Of a DNA stretch of 64,000 bases, positions 10,805 through 20,522 are shown in pieces. This DNA is from Owenia fusiformis. Its lineage: Eukaryota; Annelida; Polychaeta; Sabellida; Oweniidae. How positions within the stretch are numbered: position 1 is the first letter of the stretch; every line of letters begins with the position of its first letter. Under the pieces are notes generated by a model. That model did no database searches, was not told the DNA's origin, and saw only the letters and a program-made list of their open reading frames with translations. A program made the translations under genes and the position numbers. Where the stretch lies: contig CAIIXF020000011.1 in assembly GCA_903813345.2 (NCBI GenBank), forward strand, positions 32,666,166 through 32,730,165, given 5' to 3'.

Positions 10805-11465
10805 TTATAGTATGGTTTCAATGTACTGTACTCCCGATATTTTTCGCGTACAATTTAGTTTCGTGCTTTTCGCGATCGTGTAAAAATCACGAAAATTAAT
10901 AGTCGCGAATATCGCCAATTAAAGGCTGAGGTGCAACATGCCATTGACTAAGATCTAGAGATTGTAAATTAATCTTATCCAAAGTATATGATATTGGGTA
11001 GATGGCAGTTCTTAAATATATGATAGACACGAATAATTCAACATCATAATTTAACCTTTTCCATTAAATATACCCTGTATCAAGCACAAAAACGTATTTA
11101 CACCCTTTACTAAAATGGCAACCCCTCTATCACGCACTTGTTATATAATATATATATATATCAAATCCTATATGAGCCATTTCGAACAGTGGAAATAACT
11201 GAAATAACTACATATGTTTGAATTGGAATTTCAATACTTTGAAAATATGACATACATGTAAATGATAAAGGAAAAAGACATTTCTCATTAAAAAGATGCT
11301 AAATGTATTTCAATATATAATTTACGATGGGCGCTTTTCACATACTATTCCTTAAAAACCTCATCAATTTTTTTTCTAAAACTATAAAGGCTTTAATTGT
11401 GATGAAACTATTGCATAATGCCTATGGATATTCTCAAATGGTGGAGGTATGCAAAGATTTTTAAG

Positions 11466-11524
11466 GGGATGATGATTCTCGCTTTGGGTGCGAGATGTCC
11501 CGGGTTCAATCCCCGGACGAGCCC
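11466..11524 (+). pseudogene. tRNA-Pro relic, 5' end lost
   Basis: Anticodon arm with TGG and the T arm are present, but the acceptor 5' strand and most of the D arm are missing. First recognisable member of the array. Confidence 0.8.
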
Positions 11525-11803
11525 TTGCCTTTTAATTTCAATTTAACAAATTATTGTTTTGCTGATTCAAATGCAAAATTGAGAAAAAATTGATTATTTT
11601 AATTTCAATATGACAAAATAGTGTTTTGCTGATTCAGATACAAAAATGAGTAAAAGATTGATGTTATCATGGAATGTTGATGTTATCATAATGGCTTGTT
11701 GGACAACCTTGATGAGCCCTTCTATAATTCAATTCCAACATAGCAAATTAATGGTCTGCTGATTCTAATACATGAATGAGCAATAAAACAAATGCTACAA
11801 GGC

Positions 11804-11875
11804 GGCTCGTTGGTCTAGGGGCATGATTCTCGCTTAGGGTGCGAGAGGTCCCGGGTTTAACTCCCGGACGAGCCC
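11804..11875 (+). tRNA. tRNA-Pro (AGG)
   Basis: 72 nt. Acceptor GGCTCGT pairs with ACGAGCC, discriminator C; anticodon loop TTAGGGT gives AGG. The T loop reads TTTAACT instead of TTCAACT (position 56 C to T), which would weaken the D loop-T loop contact and the B box. Confidence 0.8.
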
Positions 11876-11990
11876 TTACTTTTAATGTCAAACTATTGTT
11901 TTGCTGATTCAGAAACAAAAACGAGCTAAAGTTCATGTCTTCATGTTGGCTTTGGAAACAAAAACCAGCAAAAATTCATGTCTTCATTGC

Positions 11991-12050
11991 GGCTTTTGGT
12001 CTAGGGGCATGATTCTCGCTTAGGGTGCAAGAGGTCCCGGGTTCAATTCC
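11991..12050 (+). pseudogene. tRNA-Pro relic (AGG), 3' end replaced
   Basis: The tRNA sequence runs to TTCAATTCC, then changes to CTCCTTTTACACTGGATTC instead of the acceptor strand. The same replacement occurs in the copies at 12621 and 12797. Confidence 0.8.
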
Positions 12051-12165
12051 CTCCTTTTACACTGGATTCAACTTTGATGAGGCCTTCCTTTTTAATTTCA
12101 ATATAAAATAGTATTGTTTTGCTGATTCAGTCAAAAAATTAGCAAAATTATCGTCTTATCATGGT

Positions 12166-12237
12166 GGCTCGTTGGTCTAGGGGCATGATTCTCGCTTTGG
12201 GTGCGAGAGGTCCCGGGTTCAATTCCCGGACGAGCCC
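12166..12237 (+). tRNA. tRNA-Pro (TGG)
   Basis: Full 72-nt cloverleaf: GGCTCGT/ACGAGCC acceptor, CTCGC/GCGAG anticodon stem with loop TTTGGGT, perfect CCGGG/CCCGG T stem, TTCAATT loop. Short T runs follow. Looks functional. Confidence 0.95.
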
Positions 12238-12317
12238 TTTCCTTTTAAAATTCGATTTACATATTATTGTTTTGATGACCAAGACAGAAAAATGAGCAGA
12301 AATTCATAATAAACGGT

Positions 12318-12389
12318 GGCTCGTTGGTCTAGGGGCATGATTCTCGTTTTGGGTGCGAGAGGTCCCGGGTTCAATTCCCGGACGAGCCC
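12318..12389 (+). tRNA. tRNA-Pro (TGG)
   Basis: 72 nt, all stems paired; one anticodon-stem C is T, giving a G-T pair (CTCGT/GCGAG). T-rich run follows. Confidence 0.92.
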
Positions 12390-12469
12390 TTTCCTTTTTA
12401 ATTTCGATTTACATACTATTGTTTTGATGACCCAGTCAGAAAACTGAGCAGAAATTCATAATAAACGGT

Positions 12470-12541
12470 GGCTCGTTGGTCTAGGGGCATGATTCTTGCT
12501 TTGGGTGCGACAGGTCACCGGTTCAATTCCTGGACGAACCC
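12470..12541 (+). pseudogene. Degenerate tRNA-Pro (TGG)
   Basis: Anticodon stem CTTGC/GCGAC has a C-C mismatch, the variable region reads GGTCACCGG and the acceptor 3' strand is ACGAACC. A close sibling is at 13128, so the decayed form was itself duplicated. Confidence 0.75.
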
Positions 12542-12620
12542 TTTCTTTTTTAATTTCGATTAACATATTATTGTTTTGATGACTTAGTCACACAATGAGC
12601 AGAAATTCAGATTAAACGGT

Positions 12621-12684
12621 GACATATTGGTCTAGGGGCATGATTCTCGCTTTGGGTGCGAGAGGTCCCGCGTTCAACTCCCTC
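12621..12684 (+). pseudogene. tRNA-Pro relic (TGG), altered acceptor and lost 3' end
   Basis: Starts GACATAT instead of GGCTCGT; after TTCAACTCCC the sequence turns into the CTTTTTACACTGGATTC block. Confidence 0.75.
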
Positions 12685-12796
12685 TTTTTACACTGGATTC
12701 AACTTTGATGAGGCCTTCCTTTTTAATTTCAATATAAAATAGTATTGTTTTGCTGATTCAGTCACAAAAATTAGCAAAATTTCGTATTATCATGGC

Positions 12797-12858
12797 GGCT
12801 CGTTGGTCTAGGGGCATGTTTTTTGCTTTGGGTGCGAGAGCTCCCGGGTTCAACTCCC
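12797..12858 (+). pseudogene. tRNA-Pro relic (TGG), 3' end replaced
   Basis: Good 5' acceptor and D arm, altered anticodon stem (TTTGC), then the shared replacement CTCCTTTTACACTGG after the T loop. Confidence 0.78.
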
Positions 12859-12975
12859 TCCTTTTACACTGGATTCAACTTTGATGAGGCCTTCAATCCT
12901 TTTTAATTTCAATATAAAATAGTATTGTTTTGCTGATTCAGTCACAAAAATTAGCAAAATTCCGTATTTTCATGC

Positions 12976-13047
12976 GGCTCGTTGGTCTAGGGGCATGATT
13001 CTCGCTTTGGGTGCGAGAGGTCCCGGGTTCAATTCCCGGACGAGCCC
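12976..13047 (+). tRNA. tRNA-Pro (TGG)
   Basis: Perfect 72-nt copy of the array consensus with all stems intact; T-rich tract follows. Confidence 0.95.
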
Positions 13048-13127
13048 TTTCCTTTTTAATTTCGATTTACATATTATTGTTTTGATGACCCAGTCAGAAA
13101 ACTGAGCAGAAATTCATAATAAACGGT

Positions 13128-13199
13128 GGCTCGTTGGTCTAGGGGCATGATTCTTGCTTTGGGTGCGACAGGTCACCGGTTCAATTCCTGGACGAGCAC
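13128..13199 (+). pseudogene. Degenerate tRNA-Pro (TGG)
   Basis: Sibling of the 12470 copy: same CTTGC/GCGAC anticodon stem and CACCGG change; acceptor end ACGAGCA no longer pairs at the first position. Confidence 0.75.
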
Positions 13200-13279
13200 T
13201 TTCTTTTTTAATTTCGATTAACATATTATTGTTTTGATGACTTAGTCACAACAATGAGCAGAAATTCAGATTAAACGGT

Positions 13280-13351
13280 GGCATATTGGTCTAGGAGCAT
13301 GATTCTCGCTTTGGGTGCGAGAGGTCCCGGGTTCAATTCCCGGACGAGCCC
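13280..13351 (+). pseudogene. tRNA-Pro-like (TGG), broken acceptor stem
   Basis: Anticodon and T arms are perfect but the 5' acceptor strand is GGCATAT against ACGAGCC, with two mismatches and wobble, and the D loop reads TAGGAGC. Confidence 0.72.
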
Positions 13352-13431
13352 TTATTTTTAATTTCAATGTAACATATTATTGTTTTGCTGAGTCAGTCAC
13401 AAAAATGAGCAGAAATTCTTATTATCATCGT

Positions 13432-13503
13432 GACTCGTTGGTCTAGGGGCATGATTTTTGCTTTGGGTGCGAGAGGTCCCGGGTTCAAATCCCGGACGAA
13501 CCC
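13432..13503 (+). pseudogene. tRNA-Pro-like (TGG), acceptor mismatches
   Basis: Starts GACTCGT and ends ACGAACC, leaving two adjacent mismatches; anticodon stem has wobble pairs. T arm is perfect. Might still be transcribed. Confidence 0.65.
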
Positions 13504-13584
13504 TTTCCTTTTTAATTTCGATTTACATATTATTGTTTTGCTGAGTCAGTCACAAAAATGAGCAGAAATTCTTATTATCATGGC

Positions 13585-13656
13585 GGCTCGTTGGTCTAGG
13601 GGCATGATTCTCGCTTAGGGTGCGAGAGGTCCCAGGTTCAACTCCCGGACGAGCCC
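13585..13656 (+). tRNA. tRNA-Pro (AGG)
   Basis: 72 nt, acceptor, D and anticodon arms intact, loop TTAGGGT. T stem CCAGG/CCCGG has one A-C mismatch. Confidence 0.85.
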
Positions 13657-13727
13657 TTTTTTTAATATCAAACTTTTGTTTTGTTGATTCAGAAACATAA
13701 ACGAGCAAAAATTAATGTCTTAGTGGC

Positions 13728-13798
13728 GGCTTGTTGGTCTAGGGGCATTATTCTCGCATTGGTGTGAGATGTCCCGGGTTCAACCTCTGGACGAACCC
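13728..13798 (+). pseudogene. tRNA-Pro relic; unoccupied paralogue of the transposon-split copy
   Basis: Starts GGCTTGT; the anticodon loop is one base short (CTCGC-ATTGGT-GTGAG). The segment CTTGTTGGTCTAGGGGC is the uninterrupted counterpart of the site split at 15003/19949. Confidence 0.8.
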
Positions 13799-13875
13799 TT
13801 CTCTTTAGATTTCTTTATAAAAGTAATTAGTCTGCAGAGTCTGATACAAAAATGAGCATGTTACCATTACATGTC

Positions 13876-13905
13876 GGCTCTTCTCAGGGCATGATTCTCG
13901 CTTAG
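13876..13905 (+). pseudogene. tRNA-Pro fragment, 5' half
   Basis: GGCTCTTCTCAGGGCATGAT continuing to the anticodon region, then lost. A twin is at 20088. Confidence 0.7.
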
Positions 13906-13989
13906 GCCATACCTTTTAATTTCAATATATCAAATTATTTTTTTGCTGATTCAGATACAAAAATGAGCAAAAATTCATGTCATCATGGT

Positions 13990-14059
13990 GGCTCGTTGGC
14001 TACGGGCATGATTCTCGCTTAGGGTGCGACAGGTCCTTCGTTCAACTCCCGACGAGCCC
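13990..14059 (+). pseudogene. Degenerate tRNA-Pro (AGG), 70 nt
   Basis: D arm reads GGCTACGGG, anticodon stem ends GCGAC, T stem is CTTCG/TCCCG. Its twin at 20202 shares every change. Confidence 0.75.
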
Positions 14060-14238
14060 TGACCTTTTAATTTCAATATAACAAAATATTGATTTGCTGA
14101 TTCAGATACAAAAACGAGCATAATGTCTTTCACACCGGATTCAATTTTGATGAGCCCGTCCTTTTTGATTTCAATATAACATATTATTGTTTTGCTGTTT
14201 CAGTCACAAAAATGAGCAAAAATTCTCATTATCATGGC

Positions 14239-14310
14239 GGCTCGTTGGTCTAGGGGCATGATTCTCGCTTTGGGTGCGAGAGGTCCCGGGTTCAAATCCC
14301 GGACGAGCCC
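14239..14310 (+). tRNA. tRNA-Pro (TGG)
   Basis: Perfect 72-nt cloverleaf, T loop TTCAAAT. Confidence 0.95.
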
Positions 14311-14389
14311 TTCTTTTTAATATCAATACAACATATTATTGTTTTGCTGATTCAGAAACAAAAATGAGCAATTATTTCTATTTCATGGC

Positions 14390-14461
14390 GGCTCGTTGGT
14401 CTAGGGGCATGATTCTCGCTTAGGGTGCGAGAGGTCCCGGGTTCAAATCCCAGACGAGCCC
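14390..14461 (+). tRNA. tRNA-Pro (AGG)
   Basis: 72 nt, intact except one T-stem C-A mismatch (CCGGG/CCCAG). Confidence 0.85.
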
Positions 14462-14542
14462 TTTCTTTTTAATATCAATACAACATATTATTGTTTTGCT
14501 GATTCAGTCACAAAAATGAGCAAAATTTCGTATTATCATGGT

Positions 14543-14614
14543 GGCTCGTTGGTCTAGGGGCATGATTCTCGCTTTGGGTGCGAGAGGTCCCGGGTTCAAA
14601 TCCCGGACGAGCCC
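14543..14614 (+). tRNA. tRNA-Pro (TGG)
   Basis: Perfect 72-nt copy. Starts 153 bp after the previous gene, the array's usual spacing. Confidence 0.95.
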
Positions 14615-14693
14615 TTATTTTTAATTTCAATATAACATATTATTGTTTTGCTGATTCAGTCACAAAATCAGCAAAATTTCGTATTATCATGGT

Positions 14694-14765
14694 GGCTCGT
14701 TGGTCTAGGGGCATGATTCTCGCTTTGGGTGCGAGAGGTCCCGGGTTCAAATCCCGGACGAGCCC
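14694..14765 (+). tRNA. tRNA-Pro (TGG)
   Basis: Perfect 72-nt copy, identical in the gene body to the one at 14543; T-rich terminator follows. Confidence 0.95.
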
Positions 14766-14847
14766 TTTACTTTTTTAATTTCGATTTACATATTATTGTT
14801 TTGCTGAGTCAGTCACAGAAATGAGCAGAAATTCTTACTATCATGGT

Positions 14848-14919
14848 GGCTCGTTGGTCTAGGGGCATGATTCTCGCTTAGGGTGCGAGAGGTCCCGGGT
14901 TCAACTCCCGGACGAGCCC
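14848..14919 (+). tRNA. tRNA-Pro (AGG)
   Basis: Perfect 72-nt copy with loop TTAGGGT, the best-preserved AGG member; a run of six T follows. Confidence 0.95.
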
Positions 14920-15549
14920 ATTTTTTAATATCAAACTTTTGTTTTGTTGATTCAGAAACATAAACGAGCAAAAATTCATGTCTTCGTGGCGGCTTGTTTG
15001 TCTCACTGTGGCTAGTCGATCTATGTGGATGCAGTCATTTATATGTAATGTATCGTGGGTACTCGCGTACATTATAGGGAATGGGATCATTGCAAAAATA
15101 TGACAGCAAATCGAGGTAAGTGATCTCAGAGTTTCTACTTAACATTGTGACTTGAAATCTTGCATACATATTCAATATACATAGTATGACAATGAGTGAA
15201 AGTTTCAGCTACCATATTCCTGTTATAGGGAAGATATTTGAAAAACATTTCGTAAACTCAACATATATGTATAAAATGGATGCACCTATGTATCATTTGG
15301 ATTCAGAACGGTAACAAATGGATGCTTTAATAAATTATACTTTTATCATGATGATTTATTTACTGATGGACAACTGGCCAGATTTTCTTTGTATCCATTG
15401 TTTGGATAAACATTCCTCATTCAGTAAAGTAATTAGCCACCCCATTACAAGTAGTCTAAAGACACCCTCATGAAAAATTGAAAATACTATATATAAACCC
15501 ATCAACTGGAAAATGCCATTACAGATAAAATAAAGGACCCACGGTCCTG

Positions 15550-16544
15550 TGCTCACACAGTGTAGAACCTTCAGAGGAATGTATATCCTGATTTTCAAAC
15601 AAAAGTATTGGTAAATATGAGATCAATAAAAGATGAGTCCTTTGTTGTTGGTTCAGATATTATTTGTTGTAGTCAAAGGAAAAACTATGAATTTGACCTA
15701 GATTTTGACCTAGGCCTTTTAGTGTCCAAATTTTGAAGGAAAGTAGATTTTGAGGATGGCTTCTATTGTAGATTCTTATTAAGTTGGCTGCATCCAAGCT
15801 GTATCTAGTGTTGTGTTGTTACAATTGATAATTTTCTCAAGCCCCATTGACTTAACATGGGATACCAAAATAGCGATTTTTGAGATTTCAAAATGCCATA
15901 TCTTCCGAACCGAAAGTCGGATCAAAATCTGGTTCGCAGATTCGGATTTCTTGGACAATTCTACATATATTTCATAACTTATACATTGAATTCCAAGAAC
16001 TTTTTATTGTGACCTACTTTTCGGATGCCATATCTCAAAAACGGTAAGAGTGATCAAAAAGAACTTGCCTGTAGGGATGAGCTTTTTTCCAAGGAACATA
16101 AATAAAAATTGAAAAAAATGACAAAGTACTGGATTTGACCTAGTTCTTGACCTTTGACCTAGATTAAACCTGATTAGACCTAGATCTGGACTTTGACCTG
16201 AACTGGACCTTGACTTGGACCTGGACTTGGACCTGGAAATGGACTGGACTGGTATTTTTTCAATCTTTTCTTCACTTCTCTTGACTTTCTATAAGGCTAT
16301 CATCAGATCGATTTTTCTCGAAATTTAAAAATCAGCAATTTCTCGGAAACCGGGCGAACCTGGGAAATGGCGATGATAGGTCAAATAGACATTATGGATA
16401 TGCATAAAGTGAATGTGGAAATGACTCAATCCGAATAGCTGTTTTAATTTGTGCAGCCAATGTTGACAGAAGGACGGACCAACGGACGGACGGACGGACC
16501 AACGGACGGACGCCTGGTCGATCCCATAGGCTCACTGTGTGAGC
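15550..16544. repeat. Repeat bounded by GCTCACACAGTG / CACTGTGTGAGCC, with GGAC microsatellite
   Basis: Inverted 12-13 bp ends. The interior has repeated GACCTAGA / TTGGACCTGGACTTGG words and a GGAC tetranucleotide tract (about 16480-16512). Possibly a separate element nested in the 4.9-kb transposon; no target duplication was seen. Confidence 0.5.
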
Positions 16545-16811
16545 CAAAAACTATGGTTTTATCGCTAATACTGTTAATTTGAAAAACGGGTCCATAACAT
16601 GTAATGATGACAATGAAAATGTTGAAATTAGGTACGCCAATGAAGTGAATTCAGTTTTGATTTTGAATCAACATTTTATTTATTTATTATTTATTATTTA
16701 TTTAGAATCTTCATCTTTGAAACGATGGCACACTAAAATTAAAATATTATAGGTGCGTCTAAAACATGTTCCAGTATTTAAAACAAAGTACCAAACATTA
16801 GATGTGTGGGA

Positions 16812-17786
16812 TTAAGTCACACTTGTATCTCTAGGCTTGTATACTTTACTTAAAAATGTTTTTACAATCTTGTCAACATTTCTAAAATGATCATGCCCCC
16901 ATAATAAAAATACATCATCACCTAAAATAAAACCAAGTTTCTTTTCTGAACTTGCAGAGATAAAATAGGAAAATATAATTTCATTACATTTCTGTCTTAT
17001 ACTAAAATAAAGTGATTGGCGCTCATCATTAAAATGAATACATTCCAAAATTCTGTGTTGAACAGTGTCCTTCTTTTTTGCATCACAGAATGAACAAAAT
17101 CCATCACTCATGCGCCAAGATTCATAATTGGTTTCTAATGCAAAAATGTTAGCTCGGGCCATGAACTTCAGTTTGCACCCGTAAAAGTCATATTCATTCT
17201 TCAGATAATTTTCTAGATATGGATGATTTTTGAAACTGGAATAAAGTGATAGTGAACTATATTTTGAAACTTCAGAGTGGAATTTTACATCATTTTCACA
17301 TTTTCGAATCTTAAGGTATGATGCATACCAATCATCATCATTTCTAAAGATGACATCATCAAGACCTCTATCACTTAATAACTTATGAATGGTTGAGATG
17401 TACTTCCACGGGCCTTCTTTGTTTTCAGTAAATTGGATCATTAGTGCATTTAGAATCTTGTGTGGTAGGGATGATGGTGGTATTTTAAATTTGAGGTACC
17501 TAAAGAAATCTATAGAACGTTTTTCAGCAAGAAAGTCAATTGGGAACCAACCAAGGTCACCTAATAATGCTGAACTGGCTGGCTTGCCCCTTAGCTGAAA
17601 CACTGCTTGCCCAACCTTATATTGGATAGATTCAAGGGTTTTCCTGCTTTCATTTGTTAAAGCTGACCAAATCGGGGAACTGTGAAGTAAGGCAGGTTCT
17701 ATCATGGACTTATATATTGTTGAACCATATTCAATTCGTTTCACATTACAATGCTTAGTGAGGGTCGATGCTGTGTAATTAATCAT
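16812..17786 (-). CDS. LINE ORF fragment, C-terminal region with CCHC-like motif
   Basis: 324 codons, from MINYTASTLTKHCN to KPRDTSVT. The first residues continue the thumb region of the reverse transcriptase (EYGSTIYKSMIEPALL). The cysteine/histidine motif near residue 232-253 is typical of the C-terminal end of many LINE proteins. Separated from the polymerase frame by a single frameshift, so not functional as it stands. Confidence 0.8.
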   Translation of the reverse strand: MINYTASTLTKHCNVKRIEYGSTIYKSMIEPALLHSSPIWSALTNESRKTLESIQYKVGQAVFQLRGKPASSALLGDLGWFPIDFLAEKRSIDFFRYLKFKIPPSSLPHKILNALMIQFTENKEGPWKYISTIHKLLSDRGLDDVIFRNDDDWYASYLKIRKCENDVKFHSEVSKYSSLSLYSSFKNHPYLENYLKNEYDFYGCKLKFMARANIFALETNYESWRMSDGFCSFCDAKKKDTVQHRILECIHFNDERQSLYFSIRQKCNEIIFSYFISASSEKKLGFILGDDVFLLWGHDHFRNVDKIVKTFLSKVYKPRDTSVT

Positions 17787-18487
17787 CTTACGTGCTTGGA
17801 ATGGAATGAATCTTTAAGGTTACTATGGAACATATATCCAAGGTATTTATATTCCCTGACTTCGCTCAGTTTTAAGTCGCCTAGTTTCCATACCCTGTCA
17901 GTGTCTACCCTTTTCCCTATAATCATGACTTTTGACTTCTTACTGCTAAATTTAAATCCCCATTTTATGCCAAAATTATAAACTTTACTTAACAACTCCT
18001 TTAATCCATTCTCATCTTTTGCTAAAAGAACAATGTCATCTGCGAATAATAATGTGGGGATGTGGGACCCTTCAAATGGAATGCCAAGACCTGTGGACAT
18101 TAAAGTATCTTCCAAATCAGACATAACTACTGAAAATAATGTAGGTGAGAGAATACACCCTTGTTTAACACCTGTGTTGGAATCAAACTGATCAGTAGAA
18201 ATATTACCAAACAGGACACTGCTATGGACATTAGAGTAAAGGTGTTTTAACGTTCTCCAAAGTTTACCCTGGATTCCTCGTTCCCAAAGCTTTATGAAGA
18301 GCATATCCCTGTCTAATACATCAAAGGCCTTCGAGATATCAATAAATGACAAGTACGTTTTCAACCTATTTGACTTTCTCATACTACATAATCCTTTCAA
18401 TGTGAATATGTGGTTTTCTAAGCGCTTACTCTTTTGAAAGGCACCTTGTAAGTGTCCAAGGAGGTTATGACTTTGCAAATAAGACAT
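17783..18487 (-). CDS. LINE reverse transcriptase fragment
   Basis: 234 codons covering the polymerase palm. Motifs seen: FIDISKAFD, GVKQGCILSP, LLFADDIVLL and the Y-K-Y-L-G motif near the end. Ends at a stop created by the frameshift after SFHSKHVR. The open frame extends upstream of the ATG, so the ATG is not a real start. Confidence 0.85.
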   Translation of the reverse strand: MSYLQSHNLLGHLQGAFQKSKRLENHIFTLKGLCSMRKSNRLKTYLSFIDISKAFDVLDRDMLFIKLWERGIQGKLWRTLKHLYSNVHSSVLFGNISTDQFDSNTGVKQGCILSPTLFSVVMSDLEDTLMSTGLGIPFEGSHIPTLLFADDIVLLAKDENGLKELLSKVYNFGIKWGFKFSSKKSKVMIIGKRVDTDRVWKLGDLKLSEVREYKYLGYMFHSNLKDSFHSKHVR

Positions 18488-18642
18488 GATTTTAGATTCT
18501 AAGATGCTGGAAAATACTTTGTATACATTTGATGTAATGGTTATTCCTCGATAGTTATCAAGGATTTCACGGTCATTATCTTTATGAAGGGGTTTGAGAA
18601 TACCATATTTCCATTCATCGGGAATTGTTTCATGTATTTTTA

Positions 18643-19023
18643 TCAGCCTAAAGAGGTCAAAAAGGGGCTTGATGAGAAAATCTTTAGCCTGCTTAATAAA
18701 CTCATCGTAAAACTTAATAGTCTTACCTTTTCAGCCAGGCCATTAATTTGAAACTTCGGATTTTTACTTTTGATTCCTAGATTTTTCCAATACTCCAGAA
18801 TGGTGGCTTGAACCTCTTTAGGGTCAGTGATCAGAATTTCAGGATTATTTGGGTCTTTAATAACATAATATATTGTAACTCTAAAGAAACACTCGATCAG
18901 ATCATTGAATTTCAAGTCCTGGATGGGTAGTTTGCTTTTTTTATGCAGGTCAACCTGATAACGTTTTGATTGGTCAATCAGCCTGAAGTCACACGTTGTG
19001 TCCATGTCCATATTTTCAATCAA
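18643..19023 (-). pseudogene. LINE ORF fragment upstream of the polymerase
   Basis: 126 codons. The segment DPKEVQATILEYWKNLG resembles the linker that precedes the reverse transcriptase in LINE proteins. The frame breaks after NGLAEK, where the polymerase part continues in another frame. Confidence 0.6.
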
Positions 19024-20087
19024 TATGGTTTTGCAATACCCTTAGGTAGCCCAGGTATTATGGGAATCTCGGAACCGCTGAATAACTTAGCATAATATCA
19101 GCGATGATACATTGGATTGTACAAGGTGGTAATAATTCAAGATCAGATAAGTAAATAAATACCGACTTGGGCAAGGCTACAAGTTTCAGAGCCATTAACA
19201 TTCCTTGAAAGTGACAATGAGCAGCCAACAGATGGACCATCCGTAAATCTTGATGATTTTGTCAGCTCAGCTGAACGAGCCTCCAGATTCCTTGAAACAA
19301 ATGACCATATTTCAAGAATAATATTATCTATTTACAATTTTTTAAAATCGTGGTAAGTGGAATCTTTCCAATTACCAATATAGCATTATTATTGTTTTTG
19401 GACACTGTGGATTAAAATATTAAAAATACACACATTCAAAATGATTCATTTGAAACCTAGCCAGTCTGTTCAATGAATCCAATCAGAACGTCTACTAATC
19501 CACATAATACATCATAATTAAATTGTTTTTTAAAGCGGATATTTCATACCATTACCCAAAAAATATTATAGAACGCATTGTATTTGTATTTTACTTCACA
19601 CAGACATATTTGTGTATGTGAAATAATTATATTACTTGAATTTTGTATTCCCATTACAAGGTAAACCTATGGCAAATTATACATACCTTCTCACAGCTAT
19701 GAGCGAGATGATAAAACTGGTCGAGTGAAATCGTTTGAGTTATCTATTCTCCGTAAAAATATCAGAGAATGTGTGTTTATAGCGTAGCTTTGGTTTTGTA
19801 AATCAATGAAGTATGATATACACGGATGAGTAAATATAGATTACTTAAACAGAAGTGCAAAATTCTTCCATTGAAAAGTACAGAGGCGGGCACTCACGAA
19901 ACATTACATGTGCCTGACTGCATCCACATAGATCGACTAGCCACAGTGTGTCTAGGGGCATTATTCTCGCATGGGTGCGAGAGGTCCCGGGTTCAACCTC
20001 TGGACACCCTTCTCTTTAGATTTCTTTATAAAAGTAATTAGTCTGCAGAGTCTGATACAAAAATGAGCATGTTACCATTTACATGTC

Positions 20088-20117
20088 GGCTCTTCTCAGG
20101 GCATGATTCTCGCTTAT
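20088..20117 (+). pseudogene. tRNA-Pro fragment, twin of 13876
   Basis: Same truncated 5' half with the same CTTCTCAGGGC change; part of the duplicated block 19954-20523 (compare 13741-14311). Confidence 0.7.
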
Positions 20118-20201
20118 GCCATACCTTTTAATTTCAATATATCAAATTATTTTTTTGCTGATTCAGATACAAAAATGAGCAAAAATTCATGTCATCATGG
20201 T

Positions 20202-20271
20202 GGCTCGTTGGCTACGGGCATGATTCTCGCTTAGGGTGCGACAGGTCCTTCGTTCAACTCCCGGCGAGCCC
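20202..20271 (+). pseudogene. Degenerate tRNA-Pro (AGG), twin of 13990
   Basis: Same D-arm and T-stem changes as 13990, with a further base change in the acceptor 3' strand (CGGCGAGCC). Confidence 0.72.
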
Positions 20272-20450
20272 TGACCTTTTAATTTCAATATAACAAAATA
20301 TTGATTTGCTGATTCAGATACAAAAACGAGCATAATGTCTTTCACACCGGATTCAATTTTGATGAGCCCGTCCTTTTTGATTTCAATATAACATATTATT
20401 GTTTTGCTGTTTCAGTCACAAAAATTAGCAAAAATTCGCATTATCATGGC

Positions 20451-20522
20451 GGCTCGTTGGTCTAGGGGCATGATTCTCGCTTTGGGTGCGAGAGGTCCCG
20501 GGTTCAACTCCCGGACGAGCCC
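20451..20522 (+). tRNA. tRNA-Pro (TGG)
   Basis: Perfect 72-nt cloverleaf with T loop TTCAACT; the only intact member on the right side of the 4.9-kb insertion. Confidence 0.94.

Larger units (their letters stand above)
16665..19023 (-). mobile_element. Non-LTR retrotransposon (LINE), 5'-truncated and frameshifted
   Basis: Minus-strand reverse transcriptase in pieces. Frame 17783-18487 holds FIDISKAFD (residues 48-56), GVKQGCILSP (106-115) and the catalytic FADD (148-151). Its upstream part continues without ATG over 18490-18720 (IPDEWKYGILKPLHKDN, then YRGIT). Frame 16812-17786 is the C-terminal region with a CCHC-like motif CSFCDAKKKDTVQHRILEC. A one-base loss near 17785 separates the two frames and another break lies near 18730. 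No endonuclease domain is visible. The 3' tail is an AT-rich AAATAATAA-type microsatellite at 16672-16702. The clade was not assigned. Confidence 0.88.
15004..19948. mobile_element. 4945-bp DNA transposon with CACTGTG termini and 5-bp target duplication
   Basis: Inverted termini of about 62 bp, the first 34 bp identical: both begin CACTGTGGCTAGTCGATC. Target duplication TGTCT at 14999-15003 and 19949-19953. The unoccupied paralogous site at 13728-13745 confirms the boundaries. CAC-starting ends with a 5-bp duplication fit the Transib/ProtoRAG group, whose ends resemble the V(D)J heptamer. No transposase was recognised inside: the interior is a GACCT-rich repeat (15550-16544) and a LINE, so it is non-autonomous or gutted. 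Confidence 0.8.
14991..20009 (+). pseudogene. tRNA-Pro copy split by a 4.9-kb transposon
   Basis: The first 13 bases (GGCTTGTTTGTCT) end at 15003; the rest resumes as TGTCTAGGGGCATTATTC at 19949 and ends near 20009. It corresponds to the decayed tRNA at 13728-13798. The five bases TGTCT are duplicated on both sides of the insertion. Confidence 0.85.

Noticed and set aside
11800-14920. tRNA units as a tRNA-derived SINE family
   Set aside because: Many copies keep both acceptor strands, discriminator base and T-rich terminators, and they are strictly tandem with shared spacers rather than dispersed.
15004-19948. A RAG1-like or Transib transposase inside the element
   Set aside because: The coding frames found inside are LINE reverse transcriptase and its C-terminal region; nothing matching a DDE transposase could be seen.
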